64,000 nt of DNA from Enterococcus_E cecorum_C (GCF_052119425.1 NZ_JBQKFH010000009.1:6445-70444), one strand, 5' to 3'; positions 8,599 through 17,333 are shown, counted from the first letter of the stretch. Numbers and translations: made by a program. The notes: generated by a model not told the origin, from the letters alone.

Positions 8599-9052
8599 CT
8601 CCTTTATATCGATTAAAAGTATCCATTTTCTGATAAATTTTACGAATGGTTGCGATGGTTGTATTTAACTCCTCTTCCGGAATATCAGCTAATACTTTGG
8701 CATTTTGCACATGAAATTGGTATATCAGTTGATCATATATTGCTTGTCCTTTATCCGTTAAAGCAATATTGGTAATGCGTTTATCCTGAAGATTTTCCAC
8801 CTTTTTGACATAACCATTTTCTTCCAACTCATTCATACTCTTCGTGACACTTGGTAAGGTCGTCCCAATCCGATGGGCAATATCACTGATTTTGACTGAG
8901 TCTTGACATTCCATCAAATCATGCAACACTTTCAATTGGTATATTTGCTGCCGGCGTAAATCTTTAGGCGGCACAGGCAAAAATTGTAACGTCTTCTTTG
9001 CTGCAATACAAGCAGAAATATACCGTTCTGAATCTTCCCAGTTCATTTCCAT
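8582..9052 (-). CDS. MarR-family transcriptional regulator
   Basis: A 156-residue winged-helix protein (VKISDIAHRIGTTLPSVTKSMNELEENGYVKKVENLQDKR with an RIT wing). It is the first gene of the exporter operon, and its stop overlaps the first exporter start. The ATG follows AAGGAGGA. An inverted repeat TTACTT-T-AAGTAA just below the promoter is a good candidate for its own operator. It probably represses the exporter until a substrate binds, by analogy with other MarR/exporter operons. Confidence 0.88.
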   Translation of the reverse strand: MEMNWEDSERYISACIAAKKTLQFLPVPPKDLRRQQIYQLKVLHDLMECQDSVKISDIAHRIGTTLPSVTKSMNELEENGYVKKVENLQDKRITNIALTDKGQAIYDQLIYQFHVQNAKVLADIPEEELNTTIATIRKIYQKMDTFNRYKGDEQFV

Positions 9053-9074
9053 CCTCCTTACTTATCGAAAATAA

Positions 9075-9122
9075 TTACTTTAAGTAACTATTTTATTATA
9101 CAGCGATTATCTATCAATGCAA
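9075..9122 (-). promoter_or_regulatory. marR-exporter promoter and MarR operator
   Basis: On the minus strand, TTGCAT (9117-9122) and TATAAT (9095-9100) are separated by 16 bp. Downstream, at 9075-9087, lies the perfect inverted repeat TTACTT-T-AAGTAA. Its position at the transcription start suits repression by MarR. Confidence 0.7.
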
Positions 9123-9193
9123 GTAGCGAATGAAAATATTATGAAAATTAGTCATCTTACTTAATACTATTTGGAAGATGTCCTAATAAAAAA

Positions 9194-9217
9194 AACATGC
9201 CCCATTTGGAACATGTT
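9194..9217 (-). terminator. intrinsic terminator after a small ORF
   Basis: The stem AACATG/CATGTT is extended by CC/GG pairs and followed on the minus strand by a run of eight T. It lies about 15 bases after the stop of the small membrane ORF at 9233-9391, and supports real transcription there. Confidence 0.65.
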
Positions 9218-9232
9218 CTACGCTTAGAAAAA

Positions 9233-9391
9233 TCATTTTTTAAACAAAAGTAATACCGCAATTCTTAAAGCAATCGCAGCCATGATTAAACTATAAACTA
9301 ACGGATCTTGCATCCATAAAAGAAAGCGACCTAGTTGTTTGATTCGAAATTGATATTTTCCCATTGTAAAGCGGTTTATAAATAAATTCAC
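9233..9391 (-). CDS. small hypothetical membrane protein
   Basis: A 52-residue frame from GTG 9391 (or 43 residues from ATG 9364) has a basic central part (MGKYQFRIKQLGRFLLW) and a C-terminal hydrophobic helix (LVYSLIMAAIALRIAVLLL) ending in FKK. A TATAAT at 9424-9429 upstream and a terminator just after the stop frame it as a transcription unit. No good ribosome binding site is visible before either start, which lowers confidence. I do not recognise the family. Confidence 0.4.
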   Translation of the reverse strand: MNLFINRFTMGKYQFRIKQLGRFLLWMQDPLVYSLIMAAIALRIAVLLLFKK

Positions 9392-9583
9392 AAATACAGC
9401 TACTAGATTGATTTTTTTCTACTATTATATAGTAAATTTTCTAAATCAATCACTTCATTCCATGCTCTTGTGAAAAATTTGTTTAACGCATATTTTTGCA
9501 CGATAGAATGAACAGGCCGTTTTTAAAAGGTTTTAACGCTGAATATAACCCCTTACCCCACAGCTCTTTTCTGCACATAAAAA
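9392..9583. other. gene-free spacer
   Basis: AT-rich sequence between the polyamine operon terminator and the small membrane ORF. A minus-strand TATAAT (9424-9429) is the only feature of note. Confidence 0.4.
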
Positions 9584-9622
9584 AGTCATAGATAAAGAAG
9601 TAAAACTTCCTTATCTATGACT
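9584..9622 (-). terminator. terminator of polyamine operon
   Basis: A 12-bp stem, AGTCATAGATAA (9584-9595) with TTATCTATGACT (9611-9622), contains an inner GAAG/CTTC. On the minus strand it is followed by TTTTTTATG. It ends the operon just after the decarboxylase gene. Confidence 0.88.
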
Positions 9623-9628
9623 GAATGT

Positions 9629-10777
9629 TTATGATAAACGATTTTTAAAGTCGTGGTAGTTAAAACTACGGACTAGCTGTAACTTATTGGCTGTATCACA
9701 AGCATAAATATTGGCAAGTGGCATGCCATTAAATGTATTCGTTTTTACCATCGAATAAATAGCCATATCACAAAAGATTAAGCGACTCCCTATTTGTAAA
9801 GGCTGATCAAAAGAATATTGACCAATAATATCGCCTGCCAAACAAGTTGGTCCACCGAATTGATAGGTATAGGGCTTTTCTGCTGGTTGAGCGCTACCTA
9901 TAATCATCGGACGGTAGGGCATCTCTAAGACATCTGGCATATGACAAGTCGCAGAAGTATCTAAAATCGCATTTTTCACGCCATGATTTTCAGTAATATC
10001 TAAAACACTCGCCACTAAATAACCCGCATTTAAGGCAATGGCTTCCCCTGGCTCTAGATAGACTTCCACTTGATACTTTTCTTTAAAGCGTTTGATGACG
10101 TCAATTAAGACATCCACTTGATAATCTTCACGCGTGATATGATGGCCACCACCGAAGTTCACCCACTTCATCTGCGGTAAATAATCCGCAAATTTCTCTT
10201 CAAAAGCTTGTAAGGTAGGAATCAAATCATCCACATTTTGCTCACACAGCGTATGAAAATGCAATCCTTCAATTCCGGTTAAATCTTGGCCTACAAAATC
10301 TTTCGCTAAAATCCCTAAACGTGACCCTGGTGCACATGGATCATAAATCGCATGGCCTTCTTGGGTAGAACATTCAGGATTGACCCGTAAACCAAAAGAT
10401 TTCCCACTTTGCAAGGCTTGTGCTTTAAAATGTTGCCACTGACTAAAAGAGTTTAAGACGATGTGATCACAAATTTCAAGCAAAGCAGTAAATTCACTAT
10501 CACGATAAGCCGGCGAAAAGACATGGGTTTGCTTACCAAATTCTTCTGCCCCTAGCTTTGCTTCATAAATACCGCTGGCCGTTGTGCCATCTAGATATTC
10601 ACGAATCAATGGATAAAAGTGAAACATCGAAAAAGCTTTTTGTGCTAATAAAATCTTAGCACCACTTTCCTCGCGTACTCGTTTTAAGATTTCTAGATTT
10701 TTTCGTAATAAGTTTTCTTCCACAACAAAACTTGGTGTTGGGATACTCCTTTCATCCCATAAGATTTTATTTTCCAT
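9629..10777 (-). CDS. nspC: carboxynorspermidine/carboxyspermidine decarboxylase
   Basis: A 382-residue PLP-dependent fold III (alanine-racemase/DAP-decarboxylase type) enzyme. It removes the carboxyl group from carboxyspermidine (or carboxynorspermidine) to give the triamine. The PLP lysine is Lys47 in ILLAQKAFSMF. Other landmarks are GLHFHTLCEQNVDDL, NFGGGHHITR, EPGEA and the C-terminal CDMAIYSMVKTNTFNGM. The ATG overlaps the stop of the dehydrogenase gene (TAATG), so the two are translationally coupled. This is the last step of the SAM-independent spermidine route. Confidence 0.9.
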   Translation of the reverse strand: MENKILWDERSIPTPSFVVEENLLRKNLEILKRVREESGAKILLAQKAFSMFHFYPLIREYLDGTTASGIYEAKLGAEEFGKQTHVFSPAYRDSEFTALLEICDHIVLNSFSQWQHFKAQALQSGKSFGLRVNPECSTQEGHAIYDPCAPGSRLGILAKDFVGQDLTGIEGLHFHTLCEQNVDDLIPTLQAFEEKFADYLPQMKWVNFGGGHHITREDYQVDVLIDVIKRFKEKYQVEVYLEPGEAIALNAGYLVASVLDITENHGVKNAILDTSATCHMPDVLEMPYRPMIIGSAQPAEKPYTYQFGGPTCLAGDIIGQYSFDQPLQIGSRLIFCDMAIYSMVKTNTFNGMPLANIYACDTANKLQLVRSFNYHDFKNRLS

Positions 10778-11979
10778 TAGTCTTGCACCAAGGTAGGGTT
10801 AAAATCTTCTACCCATGGTAAGCCCCATTGATTTAAAGCTTCCATGAAGGCATCTGGATCTAATTCTTCCACATTGTGTACCCCTGGCTTATTCCAAGTC
10901 CCGTTAACGACTAACATTGCACCAATCATCGCAGGTACCCCAGTTGTATAAGAAACAGCTTGGGAACCTACTTCTTTATAACATGCTTCATGGTCACAAA
11001 CATTATAGACATAGTAGTTCACAGGTTTGCCATCTTTGACTCCTTGATAGATACAGCCAATATTGGTCTTTCCTTTGGTACGAGGACCTAATGAAGCTGG
11101 ATCTGGTAACACTGCTTTTAAGAATTGTAGAGGAATAATTTCTTTACCTTCAAACATAATTGGTTCAATACTTGTCATACCAACATTTTCTAGACATTTC
11201 AAATGCGTTAAATAGCTTTGGCCAAATGTCATAAAGAAGCGAATACGTTGAATCCCTTTAATATTTAATGCTAAGGATTCGATTTCTTCATGGTGTAATA
11301 AATACATATCACGTGGTCCAACTTGTGGGAAATCATAGACCTTCTTAATTTCCATTGGTTCCGTTTCTACCCAATGACCATCTTCCCAGTAGCTACCTTT
11401 TGCAGAGACTTCACGGATATTGATTTCTGGGTTAAAGTTGGTCGCAAATGGATAGCCGTGATCACCAGCATTACAGTCAAGAATATCAATTTGGTGAATT
11501 TCATCGAAGTAATGTTTTTGTGCATAAGCGGAAAAGACACCAGTAACGCCTGGATCAAAACCAGAACCTAAAATAGCGGTAATACCTGCTTTTTCAAATT
11601 TTTCACGATATTCCCATTGCCATTTATATTCAAATTTAGCCGTATCTTCTGGTTCATAATTCGCCGTATCTAGATAGTGTGTTTTGGTAGCTAGACACGC
11701 ATCCATAATGGTTAAATCTTGGTAAGGTAAAGCCAAGTTGATGACGATATCTGGATTGAAATCTTCAATTAAAGCAATCAACTCCTCGACATTATTCGCA
11801 TCGACTTTAGCAGTTGAAATTTTGCAACCTTGTCCGTCTAATTTTTCTTTTAATGCATCACATTTTGATTTTGTTCTTGAGGCAATACAAATTTCCTCAA
11901 ATACTTCGCTGTTTTGCACACATTTATGCACCGCTACACTTGCGACGCCTCCTGCACCGATAATTAATGCTTTTGCCAT
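10777..11979 (-). CDS. carboxynorspermidine/carboxyspermidine dehydrogenase (saccharopine-dehydrogenase family)
   Basis: A 400-residue NAD(P)H enzyme of the saccharopine dehydrogenase superfamily. It starts with the Rossmann loop IIGAGGVASVAVHKC, followed by SRTKSKCDAL, and has GSGFDPGVTGVFSAYAQKHYFDEI near residue 140. In the known pathway it condenses aspartate semialdehyde with putrescine (or agmatine/diaminopropane) and reduces the imine. The start is ATG 11979, after GAGGAGG; an upstream TTG frame covers that ribosome site. It is coupled directly to the decarboxylase gene. Confidence 0.9.
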   Translation of the reverse strand: MAKALIIGAGGVASVAVHKCVQNSEVFEEICIASRTKSKCDALKEKLDGQGCKISTAKVDANNVEELIALIEDFNPDIVINLALPYQDLTIMDACLATKTHYLDTANYEPEDTAKFEYKWQWEYREKFEKAGITAILGSGFDPGVTGVFSAYAQKHYFDEIHQIDILDCNAGDHGYPFATNFNPEINIREVSAKGSYWEDGHWVETEPMEIKKVYDFPQVGPRDMYLLHHEEIESLALNIKGIQRIRFFMTFGQSYLTHLKCLENVGMTSIEPIMFEGKEIIPLQFLKAVLPDPASLGPRTKGKTNIGCIYQGVKDGKPVNYYVYNVCDHEACYKEVGSQAVSYTTGVPAMIGAMLVVNGTWNKPGVHNVEELDPDAFMEALNQWGLPWVEDFNPTLVQD

Positions 11980-12002
11980 AGTTTTTTTCCTCCTCAAATT
12001 AA

Positions 12003-12851
12003 TTAATGAATGGCTAATAATAATTCACGAACAACTTTACATGCCAAAGCGGTAGATGCCCCACTTTGATCTAAAGTAGGTGATAATTCATTGACATCTA
12101 AAGCGACGATATTTAATTGACTGATTAACTTTAAGCTTTCCACAAACTCCATAAAGAAAATCCCCCCAGCCTCAGGAGTCCCTGTCCCTGGAAAAACACC
12201 CGGATCAAAGACATCTAAATCAATCGTTAAATAAACCGGGGTATCATTTAAAGCAGCAACCGTCTCTTTTAGTCCATCTAGATGATACTTATGCAAATTC
12301 GTATGTTCTTTAGCAAATTGAAATTCCGCACGTTCCCCTGAGCGAATCCCAAATTGATGAATTTTGCCATCGCCTAGAAAATCATGTATCCGACGAATCA
12401 CGGTCGCATGCGATAATTTAGCATCTAAATAAGCCTCACGTAAATCTGTATGGGCATCAAACTGAATCACTTGTAAATCAGGATACTTCTCAAAAGTCGC
12501 CTCTACTGCGGGTAAAGTCACTAAATGCTCGCCACCAATCATAAAAGGGCGCTTATTGTCAGCTAAAATGGTTTGGGTGCGTGCTTTAATATCTGCTAAA
12601 GCTAAATCCACACGCCCAAATGAAAGCTCCAAATCACCGGAATCAAATACTTGAATCTCTTCTAAATCTTTATCTTGATAAGGACTATACGTTTCAAGGC
12701 CAAATGATTCGCTGCGGATGGCTCGACTAGCAAAGCGCGTACCTGGACGATAAGAGGTGGTCGAATCATAAGGGGCACCGAAAAGTACCGTTTGTGCTTC
12801 TTCATAACTTGACTCACAAGCAATAAAGGTTTCAATATTTGGTGTTAACAT
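12003..12851 (-). CDS. speB: agmatinase (ureohydrolase family)
   Basis: A 282-residue manganese ureohydrolase converting agmatine to putrescine and urea. All three metal-ligand motifs are present: GGEHLVTLP, FDAHTDLREAY and TIDLDVFDPGVFPGTGTPEAGG. It directly follows the SpeE-like gene with no gap. In a CASDH/CASDC operon it could act on agmatine, or on aminopropylagmatine as in the carboxyaminopropylagmatine route described in cyanobacteria. Sequence cannot separate these. Confidence 0.92.
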   Translation of the reverse strand: MLTPNIETFIACESSYEEAQTVLFGAPYDSTTSYRPGTRFASRAIRSESFGLETYSPYQDKDLEEIQVFDSGDLELSFGRVDLALADIKARTQTILADNKRPFMIGGEHLVTLPAVEATFEKYPDLQVIQFDAHTDLREAYLDAKLSHATVIRRIHDFLGDGKIHQFGIRSGERAEFQFAKEHTNLHKYHLDGLKETVAALNDTPVYLTIDLDVFDPGVFPGTGTPEAGGIFFMEFVESLKLISQLNIVALDVNELSPTLDQSGASTALACKVVRELLLAIH

Positions 12852-13691
12852 CTACAACAGCTCCTTAATATAGTTTGGTAAAGCAAAGGCACCCTGATGC
12901 AAGGCCACATTATAAAACTGTGTGGGAATCGCTAAACTTTCCCAGACTTCTTTTTGCAAATCTAAAAGTGGATGGCCAGACTTACATGAATAGCCAAACA
13001 AGAGATAACCCGCTGCATACGTTGGAATACTTGCCATATAGACATAATTATTTTCAAAAACTGAAGTCAAGCGTTTTCTGATATGATTAAACGCTTCTTC
13101 ATCTTCGGCATAAAAAGCATTGGCATGTTGGCTAATTAAGACGCCTTGAGTTTTTAAAGCGTTATAACAGCTACCATAGAATTCACGGGTAAACAAACTT
13201 TCATTCACCCCAAACGGATTAGCTGAATCAACAATAATCAAATCATATTCATCTTCTTTACGACGCATAAATTTCAGTGCATCTTGAATCGATAATTGCA
13301 CCCGTTCATCTTGAAAAGCTTGGCCAGCCGGTGGGAAGAATTGTTGGCAAATTTGCACGACTTGGGCATCTAATTCCACCACATCAATTTGTTCAATCGT
13401 TGGGTATTTACATAATTCTTTTAAGATTCCCCCATCGCAGCCACCTATGACTAAGACTTTTTTTATTTTTGGTCGCACCGCCATTGGTACATGCACCATC
13501 ATCTCGCTATAGAAAAATTCATCCTTTTCAGTACTAATCAATTCGCCATCTAGCGTTAAAATGCGCCCAAACTCTTTAGAATCCAAAATCGCAATATGCT
13601 GAAATTCTGTTTGGTGACTATAGATTTCTCGCTCGACATTAATCGATAGTCTGACATCATCGACATGATAATCGGAATACCATAAATCCAT
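12852..13691 (-). CDS. SpeE-like aminopropyltransferase homologue, divergent
   Basis: A 279-residue protein of the spermidine/spermine synthase fold: N-terminal beta domain (LWYSDYHVDDVRLSINV, EFQHIAILDS) and Rossmann methyltransferase-like domain. Compared with classical SpeE, the DEFxYHEM motif reads YSEM (61-64), GGGDGG reads GGCDGG (83-88), and the catalytic DSTDP/DSTEP reads DSANP (155-159), losing the second acid. No SpeD (SAM decarboxylase) gene lies in the window. It sits between the decarboxylase and agmatinase genes with zero spacing. It is probably active on polyamines, but not clearly a spermidine synthase. Confidence 0.75.
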   Translation of the reverse strand: MDLWYSDYHVDDVRLSINVEREIYSHQTEFQHIAILDSKEFGRILTLDGELISTEKDEFFYSEMMVHVPMAVRPKIKKVLVIGGCDGGILKELCKYPTIEQIDVVELDAQVVQICQQFFPPAGQAFQDERVQLSIQDALKFMRRKEDEYDLIIVDSANPFGVNESLFTREFYGSCYNALKTQGVLISQHANAFYAEDEEAFNHIRKRLTSVFENNYVYMASIPTYAAGYLLFGYSCKSGHPLLDLQKEVWESLAIPTQFYNVALHQGAFALPNYIKELL

Positions 13692-15146
13692 TTAGCATTC
13701 TCCTTTCACGATACAAATCGAAGCCACCTCTGGATCTTGTGTCCCCATCAAGAAACAACCCTTTTCCTTCGCATATTCGATATGTTCAATAATTTCTTTT
13801 GTAATCAACTCACCAGGTGCCACAATCGGGATTCCCGGCGGATAGCACATGACCATTTCCGTTGAGATTTCACCGATACTCTCTTGAAGCAAACGACTTT
13901 CCTTTTGAGCATAGAAAGCTTTACGCGGTGAAATGACGACATCGGTTTGCGCAATATCAAAAACTAATAAATCCCGTGACTCTTTTTTATAGCGGCGGCG
14001 AATCTCGGATAAAGCCGAAACCAAACGCTCAATATCGTGAATTCTATCCCCCACAGAAATATAAGCTAAAATATTAGCCGTATCGCCAAATTCGACTTGG
14101 ATATTATACTCATCACGCAATAAGTCATACACTTCGCTACCTGTTAAACCAATGCCAGTCGTTTTCACACATAGCTTAGTCACATCAAAATCATAAATCC
14201 CTTCGCGATCAATGATTTCGGTTGAATACGCATAATAATCCCCGATTTCATTGATTTCATCACGTGCATATTGCGCTAAGGCCACTACTTTTTTAAAGAT
14301 TTCTTCACCATTTAAGACTAAGTTACGTCTAGCCAAATCCAAACTAGCCATTAATAAATAGCTCGCACTTGTCGTTTGAGTTAAATTAATCATTGTACGG
14401 ACATATTCTGGATCCATAGACGCATTGCAAAGTAAAAATGAACTCTGAGTTAATGAACCACCCGATTTGTGCATACTGACTGCAGCCATATCAGCGCCAG
14501 CAGCCATCGCATGGATTGGTAGACCTTTTCCAAAATACAAATGTGTACCGTGCGCCTCATCTACTAAGACTTTTAAACCTTTTTCATGCGCATACTGGGT
14601 AATCTGTAACAAATCAGAACAAATCCCATAATAAGTCGGATTATTGACTAAAATCACTTTGGCATCTGGATGCGCATCAATTGTAGCCTTCACTTCTTCA
14701 AAAGGCATCCCCGTCGAAATTTCTAATTCTTTTTGTAATGGCGTATGGACATATACAGGAATTCCCCCACACATTACCAAAGCATTAATCACACTTTTAT
14801 GGACATTACGTGGTAAAAGAATTTTATCGCCTTCTTGGACGGTTGCATAAATCATATTTTGCACTGCTTGTGTCGTGCCATTAACCATAAAAAAGGCATG
14901 TTTAGCACCAAAAGCTTGGGCGGCTAATTCTTCCGCTTCCCGAATGACCGATACAGGATGACTTAAATTATCTAATAGTTTCATCGAGTTCGCATCGATG
15001 GAAATGGTTTTTTCACCAAAGAGTTGTACAAGATCACTCCCACTCTTCCCTCGCTTATGTCCAGGTACATCAAAAGGCACCAGGCGTTGTTTTTTCAAAT
15101 CCATCAAAGCTTGGACGATGGGCGTTTGTTCTTGATTGGTTAACAC
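13692..15146 (-). CDS. speA: Orn/Lys/Arg decarboxylase, probable biosynthetic arginine decarboxylase
   Basis: A 484-residue PLP fold I decarboxylase of the short Gram-positive SpeA type. The PLP lysine is Lys227 in SMHKSGGSLTQSS; DEAHGTHLYF (196-205) supplies the cofactor-pairing Asp and stacking His. The C-terminal domain ends with CYPPGIPIVAPGE, usual for the family. The GTG at 15144-15146 follows GAGGTGAT. First gene of the operon; the downstream agmatinase makes arginine the most likely substrate, giving agmatine. Lysine cannot be excluded from sequence. Confidence 0.88.
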   Translation of the reverse strand: MLTNQEQTPIVQALMDLKKQRLVPFDVPGHKRGKSGSDLVQLFGEKTISIDANSMKLLDNLSHPVSVIREAEELAAQAFGAKHAFFMVNGTTQAVQNMIYATVQEGDKILLPRNVHKSVINALVMCGGIPVYVHTPLQKELEISTGMPFEEVKATIDAHPDAKVILVNNPTYYGICSDLLQITQYAHEKGLKVLVDEAHGTHLYFGKGLPIHAMAAGADMAAVSMHKSGGSLTQSSFLLCNASMDPEYVRTMINLTQTTSASYLLMASLDLARRNLVLNGEEIFKKVVALAQYARDEINEIGDYYAYSTEIIDREGIYDFDVTKLCVKTTGIGLTGSEVYDLLRDEYNIQVEFGDTANILAYISVGDRIHDIERLVSALSEIRRRYKKESRDLLVFDIAQTDVVISPRKAFYAQKESRLLQESIGEISTEMVMCYPPGIPIVAPGELITKEIIEHIEYAKEKGCFLMGTQDPEVASICIVKGEC

Positions 15147-15269
15147 TTACGATCACCTCACGATCAAATTTTCACTTTTTTAATGTAGTCGCTCACTTTA
15201 ACAGTCTATCAAGCGGTATTACGAGATTTGCTACTCACTTATAAAAATAGGCTGTTTATTTAAGCACAA

Positions 15270-15309
15270 AAAAACTCAGGTACAGTCTTCATCCTATACC
15301 TGAGTTTTT
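15270..15309 (-). terminator. terminator-like hairpin upstream of speA
   Basis: A 13-bp stem, AAAAACTCAGGTA (15270-15282) with TACCTGAGTTTTT (15297-15309), is followed by T-run on both strands. No annotated gene feeds it from either side. On the minus strand it lies about 120 bp before speA, so it may be an attenuator of the polyamine operon. Confidence 0.7.
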
Positions 15310-15773
15310 CGATTTCTACATTTTATTTCATCAAGACTCCCTAAAAAAGGGCAGTCCTTCTCTTTATTATTGTTAGAACGCAGAGTCTATTTAGCATGCC
15401 TACTTTTACCACTCTTACTAATCGTTTTCACAAGCATAATGATGATTGGATCATTACGTTATAAAAAATTTGAGTCGACAAGAAGTCCTTTTATTTCTTC
15501 TCATCTCTTCAATGGGCGCGAAAAGCCCCTTTACTACATCAAATCTGCCTAAATTTCAGGCAGCAATAAGTTTGGCAAAGTCATACTCGCCTCTCTCGTT
15601 CGCAGTTGTGCTGCAAGATGGATAATAACATGTATCAACCTAACTAGCAAGCATTAATTTAAAATTTTCTGTGTTTTTTATTAAATATTCAATTAAACGT
15701 TGATATATCAATGTTTAAATCTCTTCTGTTTTTCAGATAAGATTAGAAATATTTTAAAACACTTTAATTAATT
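15310..15773. other. gene-poor stretch upstream of polyamine operon
   Basis: No convincing gene. A plus-strand frame from TTG 15370 to 15552 has a hydrophobic segment (YLACLLLPLLLIVFTSIMMIG) but no ribosome site. On the minus strand there are several short hairpins: CTGCCTGAAATTTAGGCAG near 15553, TAATGAT/ATCATTA near 15440, and GACT-CCC/GGG-AGTC near 15335. They precede the hairpin at 15270-15309, an arrangement resembling a structured leader. Confidence 0.45.
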
Positions 15774-15799
15774 AAAGGAGCACAAAATTTGCACTCCTT
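15774..15799 (-). terminator. hairpin at end of alpha-galactoside operon
   Basis: AAGGAG...CTCCTT with an inner GCA/TGC forms a stem right after the sucrose phosphorylase stop. The following minus-strand sequence is T-rich (TTTAATTAATT) but is not a clean run. Confidence 0.6.
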
Positions 15800-15805
15800 C
15801 TTTTC

Positions 15806-17257
15806 TTATTCAGCTAATTGTGTTAGTACTACTTCTCCGTTATGTTTCACTTCAAAGTCCTTGGTTTGAAGATTAGCAGTCAATACCGCACGATTCTCTT
15901 GACTATCCTTTCTAGTGATGATAATTGTTTCTTCGCTTGGTGTTTCAACAATGATTTCACCGGCTAAATCAAAAGCTGCAGCAGTATTTCTAAAGCGTAG
16001 TAAATCAAATAAAGATTTCACCACTGGGCGTTTTACTTCTTCATCGATTTCTGGCAATGAATAGTAGTGACGGTTGATATTGCGGCCTTCTTTCGTATTT
16101 TCCAATAGCTCAATGTCATTTTTCCCTGCCAATAAACCAACATAATAAATTTGTGGAATACCCGGTGCAAAACACTGAATGGCCCGTGCTAATAAGTAAC
16201 TACGGTCATTATCCCCTAAAGCACTATAGTAGGTCGAATTGATTTGATAAATATCTAAATTATTATAACTTGCAGAAGAATAAATTTTCTTCACATTCGC
16301 ACCGACTTTATATAGCTCTTCAGATGTATAATTTAACTCTTCATCGGTCAATAAGTCTTTGGCATCCACCACTCCGATACCATCATGTGTATCTAGTGTA
16401 GTGAATTGCTTCATCGGACTCATTTTCAACCAACGAGCTAAGCGGTTGGACTTCCCACTATACAATGAAAACAGCGTAATCATTGGCAAAGCAAAGTCAT
16501 AAACATAGTAATCATGATCTGCAATTTTCATTTGAATTGTATAATGTTCATGAATTTCCGGCAGCAACTCACAATCATATTTGGCTGCTTCCTCACGCAC
16601 TTCATCTAATAATTCCCAAATTTCTGGTTCGACAAAGAAATCATTGGTATCTAATTTTTTAATCGCATAGGCAAAAGCGTCCAAACGAATCAAAGAGCAC
16701 CCATGACTTGCCATATCTTTTAGAGTATCCTTGATAAATTGTTTGGTTACTTCTTTGGTTACATCTAAGTCAATTTGTTCTTCACCGAAAGTATTCCACA
16801 CTTGCTCAGTGGTCCCATCGGCAAAAGTCACTTCCTGAAACGGTGCTTTATCTTTGCGTTTATAAATCAAATCAATATCTTCTGGTGTCGGACGATTTTC
16901 AGGGAAAAACTCATGAATGCGGATAAACATATCTTTATAAGGCGAATGTTCATGATTTTGTTTAAAATCTTGGAAAAATTTTGATTCGCGCGAGATATGG
17001 TTAATCATGAAATCAAACATTAAATAATATTTTTCGCCTAATGCTTCCACTTCTTCCCAAGTCCCAAATGCTTGATCCACCACGGTATAATCACTTGGCG
17101 CAAAACCACGATCACCAGTTGATGGGAAGAAAGGCAACAGATGAATCCCACCCACAACACCATTTAAATGTTTATCTAATACTTTATTTAAATCTTTCAA
17201 ATTATTTCCTAAGCTATCACAATACGTAATTAACATCGCTTCATTTTTAATTTTCAT
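15806..17257 (-). CDS. gtfA: sucrose phosphorylase (GH13_18)
   Basis: A 483-residue GH13 enzyme that splits sucrose with phosphate to glucose-1-phosphate and fructose. It starts MKIKNEAMLITYCDSLGNNLKDL, typical of GtfA. The catalytic motifs IRLDAFAYA (nucleophile Asp), LLPEIHEHY (acid/base Glu) and TLDTHDGIGVVD (stabilising Asp) are intact. It is last in the operon; sucrose left after alpha-galactosidase removes galactose from raffinose is its natural substrate. A strong hairpin separates it from the alpha-galactosidase gene, so its expression may be lower. Confidence 0.93.
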   Translation of the reverse strand: MKIKNEAMLITYCDSLGNNLKDLNKVLDKHLNGVVGGIHLLPFFPSTGDRGFAPSDYTVVDQAFGTWEEVEALGEKYYLMFDFMINHISRESKFFQDFKQNHEHSPYKDMFIRIHEFFPENRPTPEDIDLIYKRKDKAPFQEVTFADGTTEQVWNTFGEEQIDLDVTKEVTKQFIKDTLKDMASHGCSLIRLDAFAYAIKKLDTNDFFVEPEIWELLDEVREEAAKYDCELLPEIHEHYTIQMKIADHDYYVYDFALPMITLFSLYSGKSNRLARWLKMSPMKQFTTLDTHDGIGVVDAKDLLTDEELNYTSEELYKVGANVKKIYSSASYNNLDIYQINSTYYSALGDNDRSYLLARAIQCFAPGIPQIYYVGLLAGKNDIELLENTKEGRNINRHYYSLPEIDEEVKRPVVKSLFDLLRFRNTAAAFDLAGEIIVETPSEETIIITRKDSQENRAVLTANLQTKDFEVKHNGEVVLTQLAE

Positions 17258-17280
17258 GGTATAACCCCCAATTTTTCTTT

Positions 17281-17327
17281 AAAAAAGCAACCAAATGAAA
17301 CGAGAATTATTCAAGTCATTTGGTTGC
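17281..17327 (-). terminator. intercistronic terminator between aga and gtfA
   Basis: A 12-bp perfect stem, GCAACCAAATGA (17287-17298) with TCATTTGGTTGC (17316-17327), is followed on the minus strand by TTTTTTAAAG. It lies inside the operon and would cause partial termination before gtfA. Confidence 0.8.
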
Positions 17328-17333
17328 CTACTG

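Noticed and set aside
11738..12055. 105-residue plus-strand frame across the dehydrogenase/agmatinase junction
   Set aside because: Antisense to two strongly supported enzymes; no promoter or ribosome site.
15370..15552. 60-residue hydrophobic plus-strand frame upstream of the polyamine operon
   Set aside because: No ribosome site, TTG start, and the region has hairpins that fit a leader better. Kept only as part of the spacer description.
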